Assembly: GCA_020152595.1 (NCBI GenBank)
Contig: JAIGNY010001753.1
Span: forward strand, 471,001-535,000
DNA length: 64,000 nt
Direction: 5' to 3'
Origin: Chiridota heheva
Taxonomy: Eukaryota > Echinodermata > Holothuroidea > Apodida > Chiridotidae
Of this stretch, positions 47,350 to 58,329 are shown one piece after another. The notes beneath the pieces were generated by a model. The model was given only the letters and a program-made list of their open reading frames with translations. It was not told the origin of the DNA and did no database searches. Both the position numbers and the translations under genes were made by a program. Positions within the stretch are counted from its first letter, which is position 1, and each line of letters opens with the position of its first letter.

Positions 47350-48490
47350 TCAATTGACCATTTTGCAGCGTTTTTTAATCTCCTGCATCAATTTTGCTTA
47401 TTTTATGCAAATTTTGTTATTTATAACAGAGCGACCTTGGTATTTGTTTTTGTTAATCTTTGGATTTTCTAAAGGACCATGGACATCAAGCAGATTTTAG
47501 ATTTGTTAAAGGGCATGGAATTCTGAATAGAATAGTTTGTTTAATTTGTAAAAAGCTTATTTAGTTTTTAAGTTATGACTAAACAAAGTTTCATGATTTG
47601 TTAAAAAGGAACACATTTCAAAATCTGTACACAATTCTTTTAATTCTGTCCTTCAATTCCAGCTACTTTGTGAATTTCAGAATGTCTTTTCTAGATACAT
47701 GATGATTCAGGGTGTGACAAAGTTCCATAAATTTTGACCGAAGTCCAATTCTATTTTTCAGACAACATCATTACGAATAAATCTTGCAATAAATATTAGG
47801 TCTTCACACCCGCAGAATCGTGGATTTCTGCGGGTGCTATTTTTAGACTCCAGCCCTACGCAAGTAACTAATACCACCACGCCCATCATCGACTCTAAGC
47901 AATCAGGAATTAATTGGATTTTGAAGGATGAATAAATTATGGAGTTGGTAGTATTTGCCTAAGTGTATCAATAATGAAGAAATGGGACCAGAAGTTTATA
48001 GCCTGAGTTATTTGTCATGATTGACAGAGGAATAAAAAAAACAGGTAATGAAGGATCCTTCCCTCTTTGATGTCATACATTATTGTGCAATAACAGCTAA
48101 AAATCCAAAATTCTATAAGTTGTTCAATTTTTAACCAATTTTAATGGAATATTTTGCTGTTCTAATGGTTTGGATCATATTTCAAACCAATTAAGTCCAT
48201 GTTGCCTATAGATGTCCATAGCCCTTTAAATGTTTATTATAATTCTTTCAACTTACAGTAGTGCAGCAAATTCCGAGCATGAGTATGACTAAGTATGACC
48301 AGTGACTGACTTCTAGGAAAGCACTTTCAAGAATTACGTCAAGATTTTGAGTTGTTCACCTCGTTGTCGTAGTGCCGTTAAGCCCTCATCAAACAAACAA
48401 ACAAAACCTGATTTAACTTCGATGAGACATATTCTAATGCTCTTTCAACTCATTGAAATTGCTACATGTCCATAGGCCTTTTTTAAAATT
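47350..48490. repeat. Dispersed repeat X, copy 2
   Basis: The homologous segments of copy 1 are found here at about 47370-47480 and 48225-48345, separated by about 750 bp that copy 1 lacks. That spacer contains a perfect 11-bp hairpin, CACCCGCAGAA / TTCTGCGGGTG (47807-47817 and 47826-47836). A LINE 3' tail is inserted at 48351. Confidence 0.45.
48351..48406 (+). mobile_element. LINE 3' tail, very short insertion
   Basis: TCGTTGTCGTAGTGCCGTTA is followed by AGCCCTCATC and a CAAACAAACAAAC tail. This is the terminal motif of the LINE at 12189-13018. Only about 50 bp are present, so this is an extreme 5' truncation or a SINE borrowing the LINE tail. Confidence 0.65.
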
Positions 48491-49144
48491 TAATTTAATT
48501 TTTTTAAGCTCCTGCTACCCTTAACTCCCTTTGATTTCTTTTTTTGCATTTTCTTTGCATATACGTGAGTAATATCTGTCTGTGCGTCTTTAGTAACTCC
48601 AGGTACAGAAAGCATTGTTTACAAAGCTTGCTTGCAGACTTTGTACAGGAAGCATTGTTTACAATGCTTTGCTTGCAGACTTTTCTGCTGATGCGACCCT
48701 TCTGCTATCCCTCTCCAGTGTGACTTTGTTAAATGTTGCTTGCATGCGTAAAGCATGGTTTGTGAAACAGGAATTTGATTTTTAACGAAGAGTTTGCAAT
48801 GAAAATATGGGGAACTGATATATGATTTTATTGTGCCTTTTGCATGTAAATAAATTCATTAAAAACAAACAATATGACATTTTTATCATGTGGTTATAGC
48901 TAAGATCATGTCGCAGATGATTTTCCATTTTTTCCTCTCTCCACAAAAGCTCATCAAGGATATATTATTTGTTTGTTTCATCTTCATACACATGGTAAAT
49001 GCAATGTGATGTAGAGCTGATTCTTTAGCTGGGGGAAGGGGGTGAACGAGCTCCCGACATGCAGCAATGCTTGCCGCACGCCCCTCTCTTCAAGGAACAG
49101 CAACTGTTTTACAAAATACGTTACACAAAGGGCATTGGTTCATT
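48491..49144. other. Non-coding stretch
   Basis: A local duplication of GTACAGAAAGCATTGTTTAC / GTACAGGAAGCATTGTTTAC lies about 45 bp apart at 48602 and 48647. Nothing else was recognised. Confidence 0.5.
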
Positions 49145-49280
49145 GGTTGGAAAAATGACCTAAAAAAGTCACTCACCAAACTTGGCGAGGCTTAATTGAT
49201 TAAGTGTGGCGAGTACCACAGTATGTTATAAAATTCGTACTCGCCACAATTTTTTCTTCAGGTGAGTGGTTTTTCCAACC
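49145..49280. mobile_element. Small stem-loop MITE-like element
   Basis: 136 bp with imperfect inverted ends (GGTTGGAAAAATGACC / GGTTTTTCCAACC). An inner perfect 12-bp inverted repeat, TGTGGCGAGTAC / GTACTCGCCACA, lies at 49205-49216 and 49237-49248. No clear target duplication was found. The whole could fold into one long hairpin. Confidence 0.55.
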
Positions 49281-49363
49281 TTGATTTATAAACAAATTAA
49301 TACTAAACTTCACTCGACACCAAATAATTGAGTAACAAGGAGTTAATAACATTGCAGGTACAG

Positions 49364-49501
49364 TATGTACGTAAGGGGTGTATGTAAGGGGCGTATGTAA
49401 GGGGCGTATGTAAGGGGCGTATGTAAGGGGCGTATGTAAGGGGCGTATGTAAGGGGCGTATGTAAGGGGCGTATGTAAGGGGTGTATGTAAGGGGTGTAT
49501 T
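49364..49501. repeat. 13-bp minisatellite (about 10 copies)
   Basis: Near-perfect copies of GCGTATGTAAGGG, with GTGTATG variants at both ends. Very uniform in the centre, so probably young. Confidence 0.93.
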
Positions 49502-49751
49502 TTTGTTACACTCAAAATATCTAGAGAGATTTATTCATTTCCTAAGAATTTCATCAAATTCTAAAATGACCTGACTATATCAAAATATTAGCTGTGGTGG
49601 CTGAGTCCACCCTCAAAACTAGCAAAAAAGAGGGAAGTATATGAAGATGTATTTACTACATTTATGTTATTTTTATCGCAATTTTTGGTGGGAAGATTTT
49701 TGACACCTTTATTCAAAACCGTTCGAAATTTTATCATTAATCTCAACTCCG

Positions 49752-50135
49752 AGAATGCATTCAAAAATCTTATTCCGTTAAGGAGATATATATTATATAT
49801 GTAGAAATATGTATTGGCGCCCTCATCCTCATATTCTTAACAATTGTTAAAGAAAATTGATGCAACTTTTTGATTGTTTCAATTATATTTCCTTGAACTT
49901 TCTTCAGGTGTTAAATCATAATCACCCTCATAAGATTCTGCTTTACTAATTTCCTGATATATTCAATGGATTTTAAGCCACAAAATACAGGACAACTTAT
50001 GATCAAATACATAAAGACTTTGAGTAATCTGAGGCTGTGATGTCACAACTAGTCTGATTTCGGTCATTAATTTCTACACAAATGATACAGAACTTTGAAA
50101 TATCATCTTAACTTGCTTTACCCCTGAACTAATCA
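49752..50135. mobile_element. TTAA MITE, left-truncated copy (copy D)
   Basis: In the opposite orientation to copy C. The interior (CCACAAAATACAGGACAACT, CACAACTAGTCTGATTTCGG) and right end (CCCCTGAACTAATCA) match the family. TTTA follows in place of TTAA. The 26-bp minisatellite starts 33 bp beyond this end. Confidence 0.7.
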
Positions 50136-50167
50136 TTTAGCATATCAACTGTTCATGTACAGCAGAA

Positions 50168-52078
50168 GCAGTGTTAGCATTTGATTCTCAATGCAGTGTT
50201 AGCATTTGATTCTTAATGCAGTGTTAGCATTTGATTCTCAATGCAGTGTTAGCATTTGATTCTTAATGCAGTGTTAGCATTTGATTCTCAATGCAGCGTT
50301 AGCATTTGATTTCTCAATGCAGCGTTAGCATTTGATTTCTCAATGCAGCGTTAGCATTTGATTTCTCAATGCAGCGTTAGCATTTGATTTCTCAATGCAG
50401 CGTTAACATTTGATTTCTCAATGCAGCGTTAGCATTTGATTTCTCAATGCAGCATTAGCATTTGATTTCCCGATGCAGCGTTAGCATTTGACTTCCCGAT
50501 GCAGCATTACCATTTGATTTCTTAATGCAGCGTTAGCATTTGATTTCTCAATGCAGCGTTAGCATTTGATTTCTCAATGCAGCATTCTTAATGCAGCGTT
50601 AGCATTTGATTTCTCAATGCAGCTTTCTTAATGCAGCGTTATCATTTGATTTCTCAATGCAGCTTTCTTAATGCAGCGTTAGCATTTGATTTCTCAATGC
50701 AGCTTTCTTAATGCAGCGTTAGCATTTGATTTTCAATCTTAATGCAGCGTTAGCATTGATTTTCAATGCAGCTTTCTTAATGCAGCGTTAGCATTTGATT
50801 TCTCAATGCAGCTTTCTTAATGCAGCGTTAGCATTGGATTTCTCAATGCAGCTTTCTTAATGCAGCGTTAGCATTTGATTTCTCAATGCAGCTTTCTTAA
50901 TGCAGTGTTAGCATTTGATTTCTCAATGCAGCTTTCTTAATGCAGCGTTAGCATTTGATTTCTCAATGCAGCTTTCTTAATGCAGCGTTAGCATTTGATT
51001 TCTCAATGCAGCTTTCTTAATGCAGCGTTAGCATTGGATTTCTCAATGCAGCATTACCATTTGATTTCTTAATGCAGCGTTAGCATTTGATTTCTCAATG
51101 CAGCATTCTTAATGCAGCGTTAGCATTTGATTTCTCAATGCAGCTTTCTTAATGCAGCGTTAGCATTTGATTTCTCAATGTAGCGTTAGAATTTGATTTC
51201 TCAATGTAGCATTAGATTTTGATTTCTCAATGCAGCATTAGATTTTGATTTCTCAATGCAGCTTTAGAATTTGATTTTTTAATGCAGTGTTAGAATTTGA
51301 TTTCTCAATGCAGCATTAGAATTTGATTTCTCAATGCAGCGTTAGAATTTGATTTCTCAATGCAGCGTTAGAATTTGATTTCTCAATGCAGCGTTAGAAT
51401 TTGATTTCTCAATGCAGTGTTAGAATTTGATTTCTCAATGCAGCGTTAGAATTTGATTTCTCAATGCAGCATTAGAATTTGATTTCTCAATGCAGCGTTA
51501 GAATTTGAGTTCTCAATGCAGTGTTAGAATTTGATTTCTCAATGCAGCATTAGAATTTGATTTCTCAATGCAGCGTTAGAATTTGATTTCTCAATGCAGC
51601 ATTAGAATTTGATTTCTCAATGCAGCGTTAGAATTTGATTTCTCAATGCAGCGTTAGAATTTGATTTCTCAATGCAGCGTTAGAATTTGATTTCTCAATG
51701 CAGCGTTAGAATTTGATTTCTCAATGCAGCGTTAGAATTTGATTTCTCAATGCAGCGTTAGAACTTGATTTCTCAATGCAGCGTTAGAATTTGATTTCTC
51801 AATGCAGCATTAGAATTTGATTTCTCAATGCAGCATTAGAATTTGATTTCTCAATGCAGCGTTAGCATTTGATTTCTCAATGCAGCGTTAGAATTTGATT
51901 TCTCAATGCAGCATTAGAATTTGATTTCTCAATGCAGCCTTAGAATTTGATTTCTCAATGCAGCATTAGAATTTGTTTCTCAATGCAGCGTTAGAACTTG
52001 ATTTCTCAATGCAGCGTTAGAACTTGATTTCTCAATGCAGCTTTCTTAATGCAGCGTTAGCATTTGATTTCTCAATGT
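50168..52078. repeat. 26/40-bp composite minisatellite over 1.9 kb
   Basis: The basic 26-bp unit is AGCGTTAGCATTTGATTT then CTCAATGC. In about 50575-51175 it alternates with a 14-bp insert, AGCTTTCTTAATGC, making a 40-bp higher-order unit. From about 51186 the variant TTAGAATTTG replaces TTAGCATTTG for most of the array, with a return to the older form at the right edge. About 68 basic units. Frequent TGA and TAG words prevent long frames. Confidence 0.95.
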
Positions 52079-52488
52079 GACAAAAATGTAAGGAAAGAAA
52101 TTTCTCATGGGAGGGAGTGGGAGTTCATAGAGTGTTACATATTCTAAGAAGTAAAAAACTAATATGTCCCTTTTATTCAAGTGAAGGGAGTGGGAATAGC
52201 GGCGAGGTGTGAACCGACGAAGGTACATTCCAAAGCTTTTTCTTACTGATGTGAATGGTAGACTGGATACATTGATTAATTTAAGCTTATTGAAAAATGT
52301 GCATTCAGTTTGTTTGCAAACCAGGAAATACACAAAACAAGGCATAAAAAAAGATAAATGAAAAGCCTGGAGGAATAAATAGGTCTTGAAATACAGTGTT
52401 GAGCCATATGTAGAGACAATGTTACATGTGGTAGAGATAGCAAAAGTCTAGATTTTGCTTGGGGCTTGTCCCGGGGCTTTTTATGCCC
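52079..52488. other. Non-coding stretch between two arrays
   Basis: Unique sequence. The 99-codon and 74-codon - frames (52046-52345, 52276-52500) overlap, partly read the neighbouring array and have no recognised features. Confidence 0.45.
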
Positions 52489-52607
52489 ACTGATATTCAC
52501 CCCTGATATTCACCCCTGATATTCACCCCTGATATTCACCCCTGATATTCACCCCTGATATTCACCCCTGATATTCAACCCTGATATTTACCCCTGATAT
52601 TCACCCC
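52489..52607. repeat. 13-bp minisatellite (about 9 copies)
   Basis: Copies of CTGATATTCACCC with very few changes (CAACC and TTACC variants near the right end). Confidence 0.93.
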
Positions 52608-53529
52608 TTCTTATAGATTCATCATTTTTACTCTCTGATCATACTATAATTTGAGTAATACTAAAACGATTGTCAATTGACTCACACACTAAAAACCAAA
52701 TGTCCATTGAAAACATGAATGCCAATACCTACTGCTGTACCGTAAATGTTTTTTTTGTTATGGCACTTATGCTGCACGGTAGTTCCATAGTAATATCTAT
52801 TTGTTAGAGTTATGGTTAGCCCCAACCTAACCCGAGTTATATTTCTTTGTCATGTTAAGGCACTTATACATTTCCGTCGCTATCCGTGATAGTGTGCATC
52901 TCAACGGGCATTGTTTTGTATGGAAATTACTGTGTGTTACTCAACGGGCATTCACAGCTACGCAGTTTGTACATGCAGTAAACTCAATGGACATTCGGTT
53001 TTTTGTGTGTTTCAATGGACATTCTTTTTTTGTGTGTGTTTCAATGGGCATTCAGTTGGCATTCGTTTTGGTATCACCCAGGGGCGGTGGAGCTGGGGGG
53101 CTTCAGCCCCTCCCCTAATAATTATAGGTGAACATGAGTTTTCACGTTACCCGACCTAATTAGCACCCCCTTCAATATCGTTATCACATATTACCTGATC
53201 TCATTAGCCCTCCGATCTCCCCCCCCCAATATTTTGAATGCTTCACTGCCCCTGTTACCCCTATAATTTCTTCATTTGCATCTTTTGTAATTTATGATTC
53301 AGAAGACAACTCAATACATTGTTAGCAATTCATCTCATGTTGTCTCATCTCGTCCATAGACCTTGAGTATAATTCTGGAGTATATATACATTAGATTTTT
53401 CCAAATTTGCTCTTTCCTTTCAAATGCTTCTTTTTAAGATATTCATGTACAATATTTCATTTGCAATTTTCATGTACAGAATCCATTTCATTATAAATCA
53501 TATTCCATTCTTCAATCTTTGTTTTACAG
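52608..53529. other. End of the inferred intron before the terminal exon
   Basis: Contains four dispersed TCAACGGGCATT / TCAATGGACATT words (52902-53055) and G/C-rich words (CCCAGGGGCGGTGGAGC, near 53079) that loosely resemble a hAT-type end. A pyrimidine-rich run and CAG at 53527-53529 form the acceptor of the terminal exon. Confidence 0.5.
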
Positions 53530-54422
53530 GCTCATCGTTGCCACCACCAACTCCCCCTCCGGAGCCCACAAATGGTATAGTCGAGTCAAATCGTGCACTG
53601 CCACTTCCACCACCTGAACTTTTTCAAGAAAAATCGTTGCCAAATAATCATGTGGGTAAAGAAAAAGAAATTGCTCCTCAGAGTAAGGGGTTTGATTCTC
53701 CCCAAAGTCATCCTGAACCTGGTCTTATTCCCGAAGAAAACATTCTCAGTAATGTGCCTGTATCACATGACCAGTCTTCCCTTCCAAGTCAAACCACTTC
53801 AAGAACCGCCCAATCAGAACACTCCATTCCTTCTCCACAAAATCATTCGGCGTTCATCGCACCCCAGCATCCTTACAACAGGGATGAATACCGTTATAAA
53901 AGTGCACCCGTAGTCAATCAGGCAGACTTGCCGCACGTTCCGCCTCGTATAATAAATCCGCCCCATAAGTTTAATTCCCAACCCACGGTTCATTATTCCA
54001 GTACGCATACATTAAACTCCCAGTCCAGCTCAAATGGACCCTCCCCACATTCAAGCCCAAGTCCGTTACGGTTTATGAAAAAGAGATTTTCAAAGAAGGG
54101 TGGACAAGGCACACTCGCGTCACCAGATGATATCAAGAAATCAGTCCATGTGCAACATCAGCCATTACTGAATCCTGTCGACTATCGGAACATGGATTTA
54201 GAACATCTTCAGAAAGAGTTGCTGATTCGGGAACACAAAGCGAGAATGTCTGTGATGCAGGAGGAGCTTGAAATGAAGAGGCGGGAACATCAGGTGAGGA
54301 TGGAAATGATGGAGGAGATAAGAAGGGGCGTGGCATTCCTTCCTATGGACAAGCAAGTACTTCTGCAACGAACATCTTCAGTGGTAACGAACGAGATGAT
54401 AATGAGTCAACCTGAGATGTAG
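53530..54422 (+). CDS. Terminal exon of an uncharacterised Pro/Ser-rich coiled-coil protein
   Basis: The acceptor TTTGTTTTACAG ends at 53529 and the frame stays open to TAG at 54420-54422, about 296 residues. The exon completes a split glycine codon, matching the phase left by the exon at 14119-14317 (GG then SSLPPPTPPPEP). Residues 1-180 are rich in Pro, Ser, Gln and His and look disordered. Residues about 182-196 are basic (RFMKKRFSKKGG). Residues about 214-272 are a charged, probably coiled-coil helix containing LEHLQKELLIREHKARM and EELEMKRREHQVRMEM. GC content is clearly higher than in the flanks. Helices like this often end animal proteins with Myb/SANT-like DNA-binding domains, but no such domain is visible here. 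Candidate poly(A) signals lie at 54562 and 54660. Confidence 0.82.
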
Positions 54423-56056
54423 AGGGCAGCATATTGTATTCATTTTTCTCATTGAACCATAAGGATTAGTTCCAGAGGCATGTGGGGGGGGGGGGACTTC
54501 CAGAGGCATGTAAGGGGGGGGGAGGGGGACTTCCCTCTGTGACGAGAATGGGAATTATCAAAATAAAACTGAACAACATTGTTCAAATTGAAAGATAACT
54601 GGGTAAAATTGAGGTTGAACTTGATGAAATTAAGAAACATTTGTAAGTATTTCCAGTAAAATAAAGAATTGCTCAAAAATTGATAAAATGAAGAAAATTT
54701 CTTCAAAATTGAAATATTTCCTGAAAATAGACAGATATTTTTTGATAAGTGGCAATGTTTAATGTAAACTTAATTTACCAGTGCAATTTTCCCGCTTGTT
54801 GGGGGTGGGGGTGACCCTGAAACGCATTCATGTTATGCAGAAACATAGGTAATCGGATGCCTAATATATTACCCCTGAAATACCCAAGCACTCAGGGGCT
54901 TTGATTACCCTCTGTGCCTAGCCCAAAAAGGGCTTCGCACTCATGCTGACGGGTAAAAAGCCGTAAAGAACTTAATGGATCTGCCCTTGGTTTGAATTGT
55001 GAGGATGTTCCTGTTTGAGGTAGCATATGTGATATTACAAATTGCGGCCCCATGAGCCAATACTACAATGTGTGACCTCTAAACTAATCCTATACGAAGT
55101 CAACATCAAGGTCTATTCAACTTCCAAATGTTGATTTTGTTCAAGCATTTTATAAGACCCGCAGGTACAGTTAAACGTGACAAAAGAAAGGTGAATCATG
55201 TTTGCAAGTCCATGTTTGCAAGTCCATCTTTGAAAGGATTGAAGTTTAATCAATTTTTACTCTTTTCGTTATCATGTATATATGGCAAGGAATCGCATTG
55301 TGGAAGTTGATGGGTGATGATATATATTTATTGATCAGTACTATTTTTTTGAAGATGGTTATTTGTGGAGAAAGCTTTCACGGTTGGGGGGAATTGTTCT
55401 GGAACAGCGAAGTGGAGAGCTGTTGTGATGATAGAAGGAGGATAAGGTCACAGTTGTGTTTACACTTGGGTAATCATGCGGATCAGTGCATGGTGTTTAT
55501 ATCTATTGACTCAAAAGATGAAATTCTCTTGTAAGTTTGCAATAAAAATGTTTCATACACTTGAAAAAAGGATAATTATTGTTGTAAATTGTTCCATCAT
55601 TTGTATGGTATATATTTCTGATCTGTGCACAAGTTTAATATCGAGCAATAATCACCCTTTCAAGGCTATATTGAACAGGCAATTACCAATGATACATTCA
55701 GACATTGTTGAAACGTCTGTCGATTGGAAAACTACAAAACTAGACCATGAACTTGATGCAAACCCAGGACCTAGAAGACACAGACTCTAGTCACTAAACT
55801 AATGATAGTATTCAATATAAAGTTTCATATATTTTTTTATATAATTTAATTAGTTGTAAACAACAATAGAGGAGATATTAAGAGAAAAGGGAGTACCCGA
55901 AAATGTTCTTCAGTCGATGGCCGAAATTATCATTTTGTAAAAACCTGAGCTATGCCAGAAATGGTCACAATCTTTAATTACAGTCATTGTAAGATGTATT
56001 GTTTTATCAAGGAGCTAGCAGGTGATTCCTCCCCTGAGTATTTCTGTCATCACTGG
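54423..56056 (+). other. Probable 3' UTR and downstream non-coding DNA
   Basis: A duplicated TTCCAGAGGCATGT with long G runs lies at 54472-54533. AATAAA words lie at 54562-54567, 54660-54665 and 55541-55546, with a GT-rich stretch near 54797-54815. Which poly(A) site is used is unknown. Short frames at 55128-55790 lack features. Confidence 0.45.
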
Positions 56057-56110
56057 TCAGCTCAATTGGTAGAACATCAGTCGTTTAACCTGCTGCCCTC
56101 TTGATTGGTG
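56054..56110 (+). mobile_element. tRNA-like SINE head (relic)
   Basis: TGGTCAGCTCAATTGGTAGA, then ACATCAGTCGTTTAACCTG, resembles the D-arm and anticodon arm of a Lys-type tRNA. No good box B follows, so it is not a functional tRNA. Probably a decayed SINE head. Confidence 0.4.
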
Positions 56111-56856
56111 CTCAGCATATTGGGATCGGAGCAGGTGATACAGGCTTGTGTGCTGTTTGTCGGCTGCCATCTTCGGAAGGGTGGGGAGGGGGGGAGCATT
56201 TTGAGCATGCATCATGGTAAACCCTATATAAGAACTGCATATTATTATTCCCAGGGACAGGGGACAGATTCAGACCTTCAAAAAGAGGGGGTTTACCATC
56301 ACAAGTTGGGTTGAATTAAGCATGAGAAATTATAAAAAAAATTACAGCAAATGGAGGGGGGCTGGTCCTTTCAAAGCTCTGGATGCCAATAATCCCATCA
56401 TTTCAGCAGATGGGGAGAATTTAATTTTCTGTTGTTTTTTTTGTTTAAAAAACTTTGTAGAAATATTTCATTCTTTAATCCAAATTTCTAAAAACAAATA
56501 CTGTATGTCTTTGAGCCACCAATTAATTTGCCAATTTTTGTAGTATAATTGTCAATTACTAATCCAATCAATTTATATTAGAGTTTTTGATTTAAGACTG
56601 CTTAATATAGGATAACTCACTATTCCTTAGATTATTATAGTGCTTCTGTATTATCAAATCATGATTTTAAAAGAAGAAAAAATGCATCTTTTACTCTGAA
56701 TTTGATCTTATTGCTGTCAACCTTGTTTAAAAGGGCTTTGAACATGAAAGGGTGGTTTTTGGCAAGGAGTTATGTAACTTAAGGTGTAAATGTTGATAGT
56801 TAAATGACAAATAAACAGTTTTTATTCAACAGTGAAGACAGATTGATATGTATCAC
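56111..56856. other. Non-coding stretch
   Basis: No coding frame with features, array or element end. Small G-rich tracts occur at about 56180-56195 and 56355. Confidence 0.5.
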
Positions 56857-56864
56857 ACACCCAT

Positions 56865-56911
56865 CAGTGGCATAGCCAGGATTTCCATATTATTGGGGGG
56901 CTATGCCACTG
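56865..56911. mobile_element. 47-bp hAT-type micro-MITE with perfect 8-bp target duplication
   Basis: Perfect 13-bp terminal inverted repeats, CAGTGGCATAGCC / GGCTATGCCACTG, enclose only 21 bp. ACACCCAT flanks it exactly at 56857-56864 and 56912-56919. An 8-bp duplication and a CA-starting terminal repeat of this form are the signature of hAT transposons. The left end continues AGGATTT, as in the remnant at 31752-31773. It has no coding capacity and must be an internal-deletion derivative. Confidence 0.88.
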
Positions 56912-56919
56912 ACACCCAT

Positions 56920-58329
56920 TATTGTAACTCACATTTTGTCCTTTACACATTTGGGAACAATTTCAGCCTGGAGCTTTTCCTGTTATGTTTCAATAATACT
57001 TGTCATTTCTGTAGGATTTTGTGGTATGTCAGCATGTGATCCATAGCATCATTGAGCTACATGTATTTATCATTATTTGTGGGTACAGTATATAAGATAT
57101 TTCTTTGACTGCAAAAAGGTTGTGTTATTATTATAAAAGTACTTAATTTTTGGACCCACATTATATATATTTTTTGGTCTATTTGAATAGTTTTGATTTT
57201 CCCAGTCTACTTCCATGGTTCATGTAATCTGTTCCTAGTTTTATGATAAGTTATGATTAGGGCACTTGAAAGGAAAGCAGTAGGGGCTGGAAAGGAGGAG
57301 TGGGGCTTGGTAGGGTGCAGGCAGGCGAGCAGAGCAGGAAATGCCCTTAAATTATAAAATTGATATTGGGGTAAAATTTAGGTATTTTGGAGGATTAATA
57401 TTTTTTTGTAGGGCTAGATCCAAATGGCTCTAAAAAATTTGTTGTCAAGTTTTTGTAACAAGATTTAATGAAAGACAAACATTTCTTGGGGCATTATTTA
57501 TTTTCTTTGCCTGATTTCATAACCCCCACAGCTAAAGTCACTTTTTCCCATCCCCCACTCTCATTATCTCTGACATTTATGTTTGATATATTACTTCTTA
57601 CATGTAATGAACATCTGTTTTAATTTTACTATGAATCTTGAGAAAAATATGTAGAGAAAGTTGTTTGTTTGTTAGTGTCTTCACTGATGATAAAAACACA
57701 AAGTGTATTAATTCATTTCAAAGCGTGGAAATTTAGGTAAGGTTGTAGCATAAAGGTTTCTAAATATTGTATCTAATTTCAAATTTTCACTCCCATTTTC
57801 ATTTCTTTGGTTTTGAAAACTTGATAAGATTCTTACTATGATATTCAGATTCGTTATTTTTGTGGGTGAAGTAATTATTGATTGCAAGTGTAAGATATTG
57901 TATTTCCACTTTAGCATTTCTTCCTGTTGGGTAGAATTTCAAGAGTAAAAATTGTAAGAAATGTTGCTAAGTGAAATGATTTTGTTTCCTTCAAAGTATG
58001 ATGAAATGTTAAAAGTCAGCTTGAAGTATGTTGCATTCATTAAAGGATAACTAGAGTTGAATCAACTAAATGTGTGATTGAATAAGTTTCAAATTTAGAT
58101 TACAACATTTCTTGATAACCAAATATATCTTATTTCATGCATACAGAATATCATTTGGGGTTTGTCAAAATGATTGCTTAAGAACTGCCTGTACAGTATG
58201 TATGCACGAAAATATCTGAAAAAATCTTCCGATTGAGCATGAATCTAGATGTATTTTTGATATGATTAAAAAGTAAGGTAATGGTGTGTGCAGAGAAAAT
58301 AGGTTTAATGTCTTCCTTAGTACTCTCAA
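56920..58329. other. AT-rich non-coding stretch
   Basis: No coding frame with recognisable features, no array and no element end. Confidence 0.5.
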
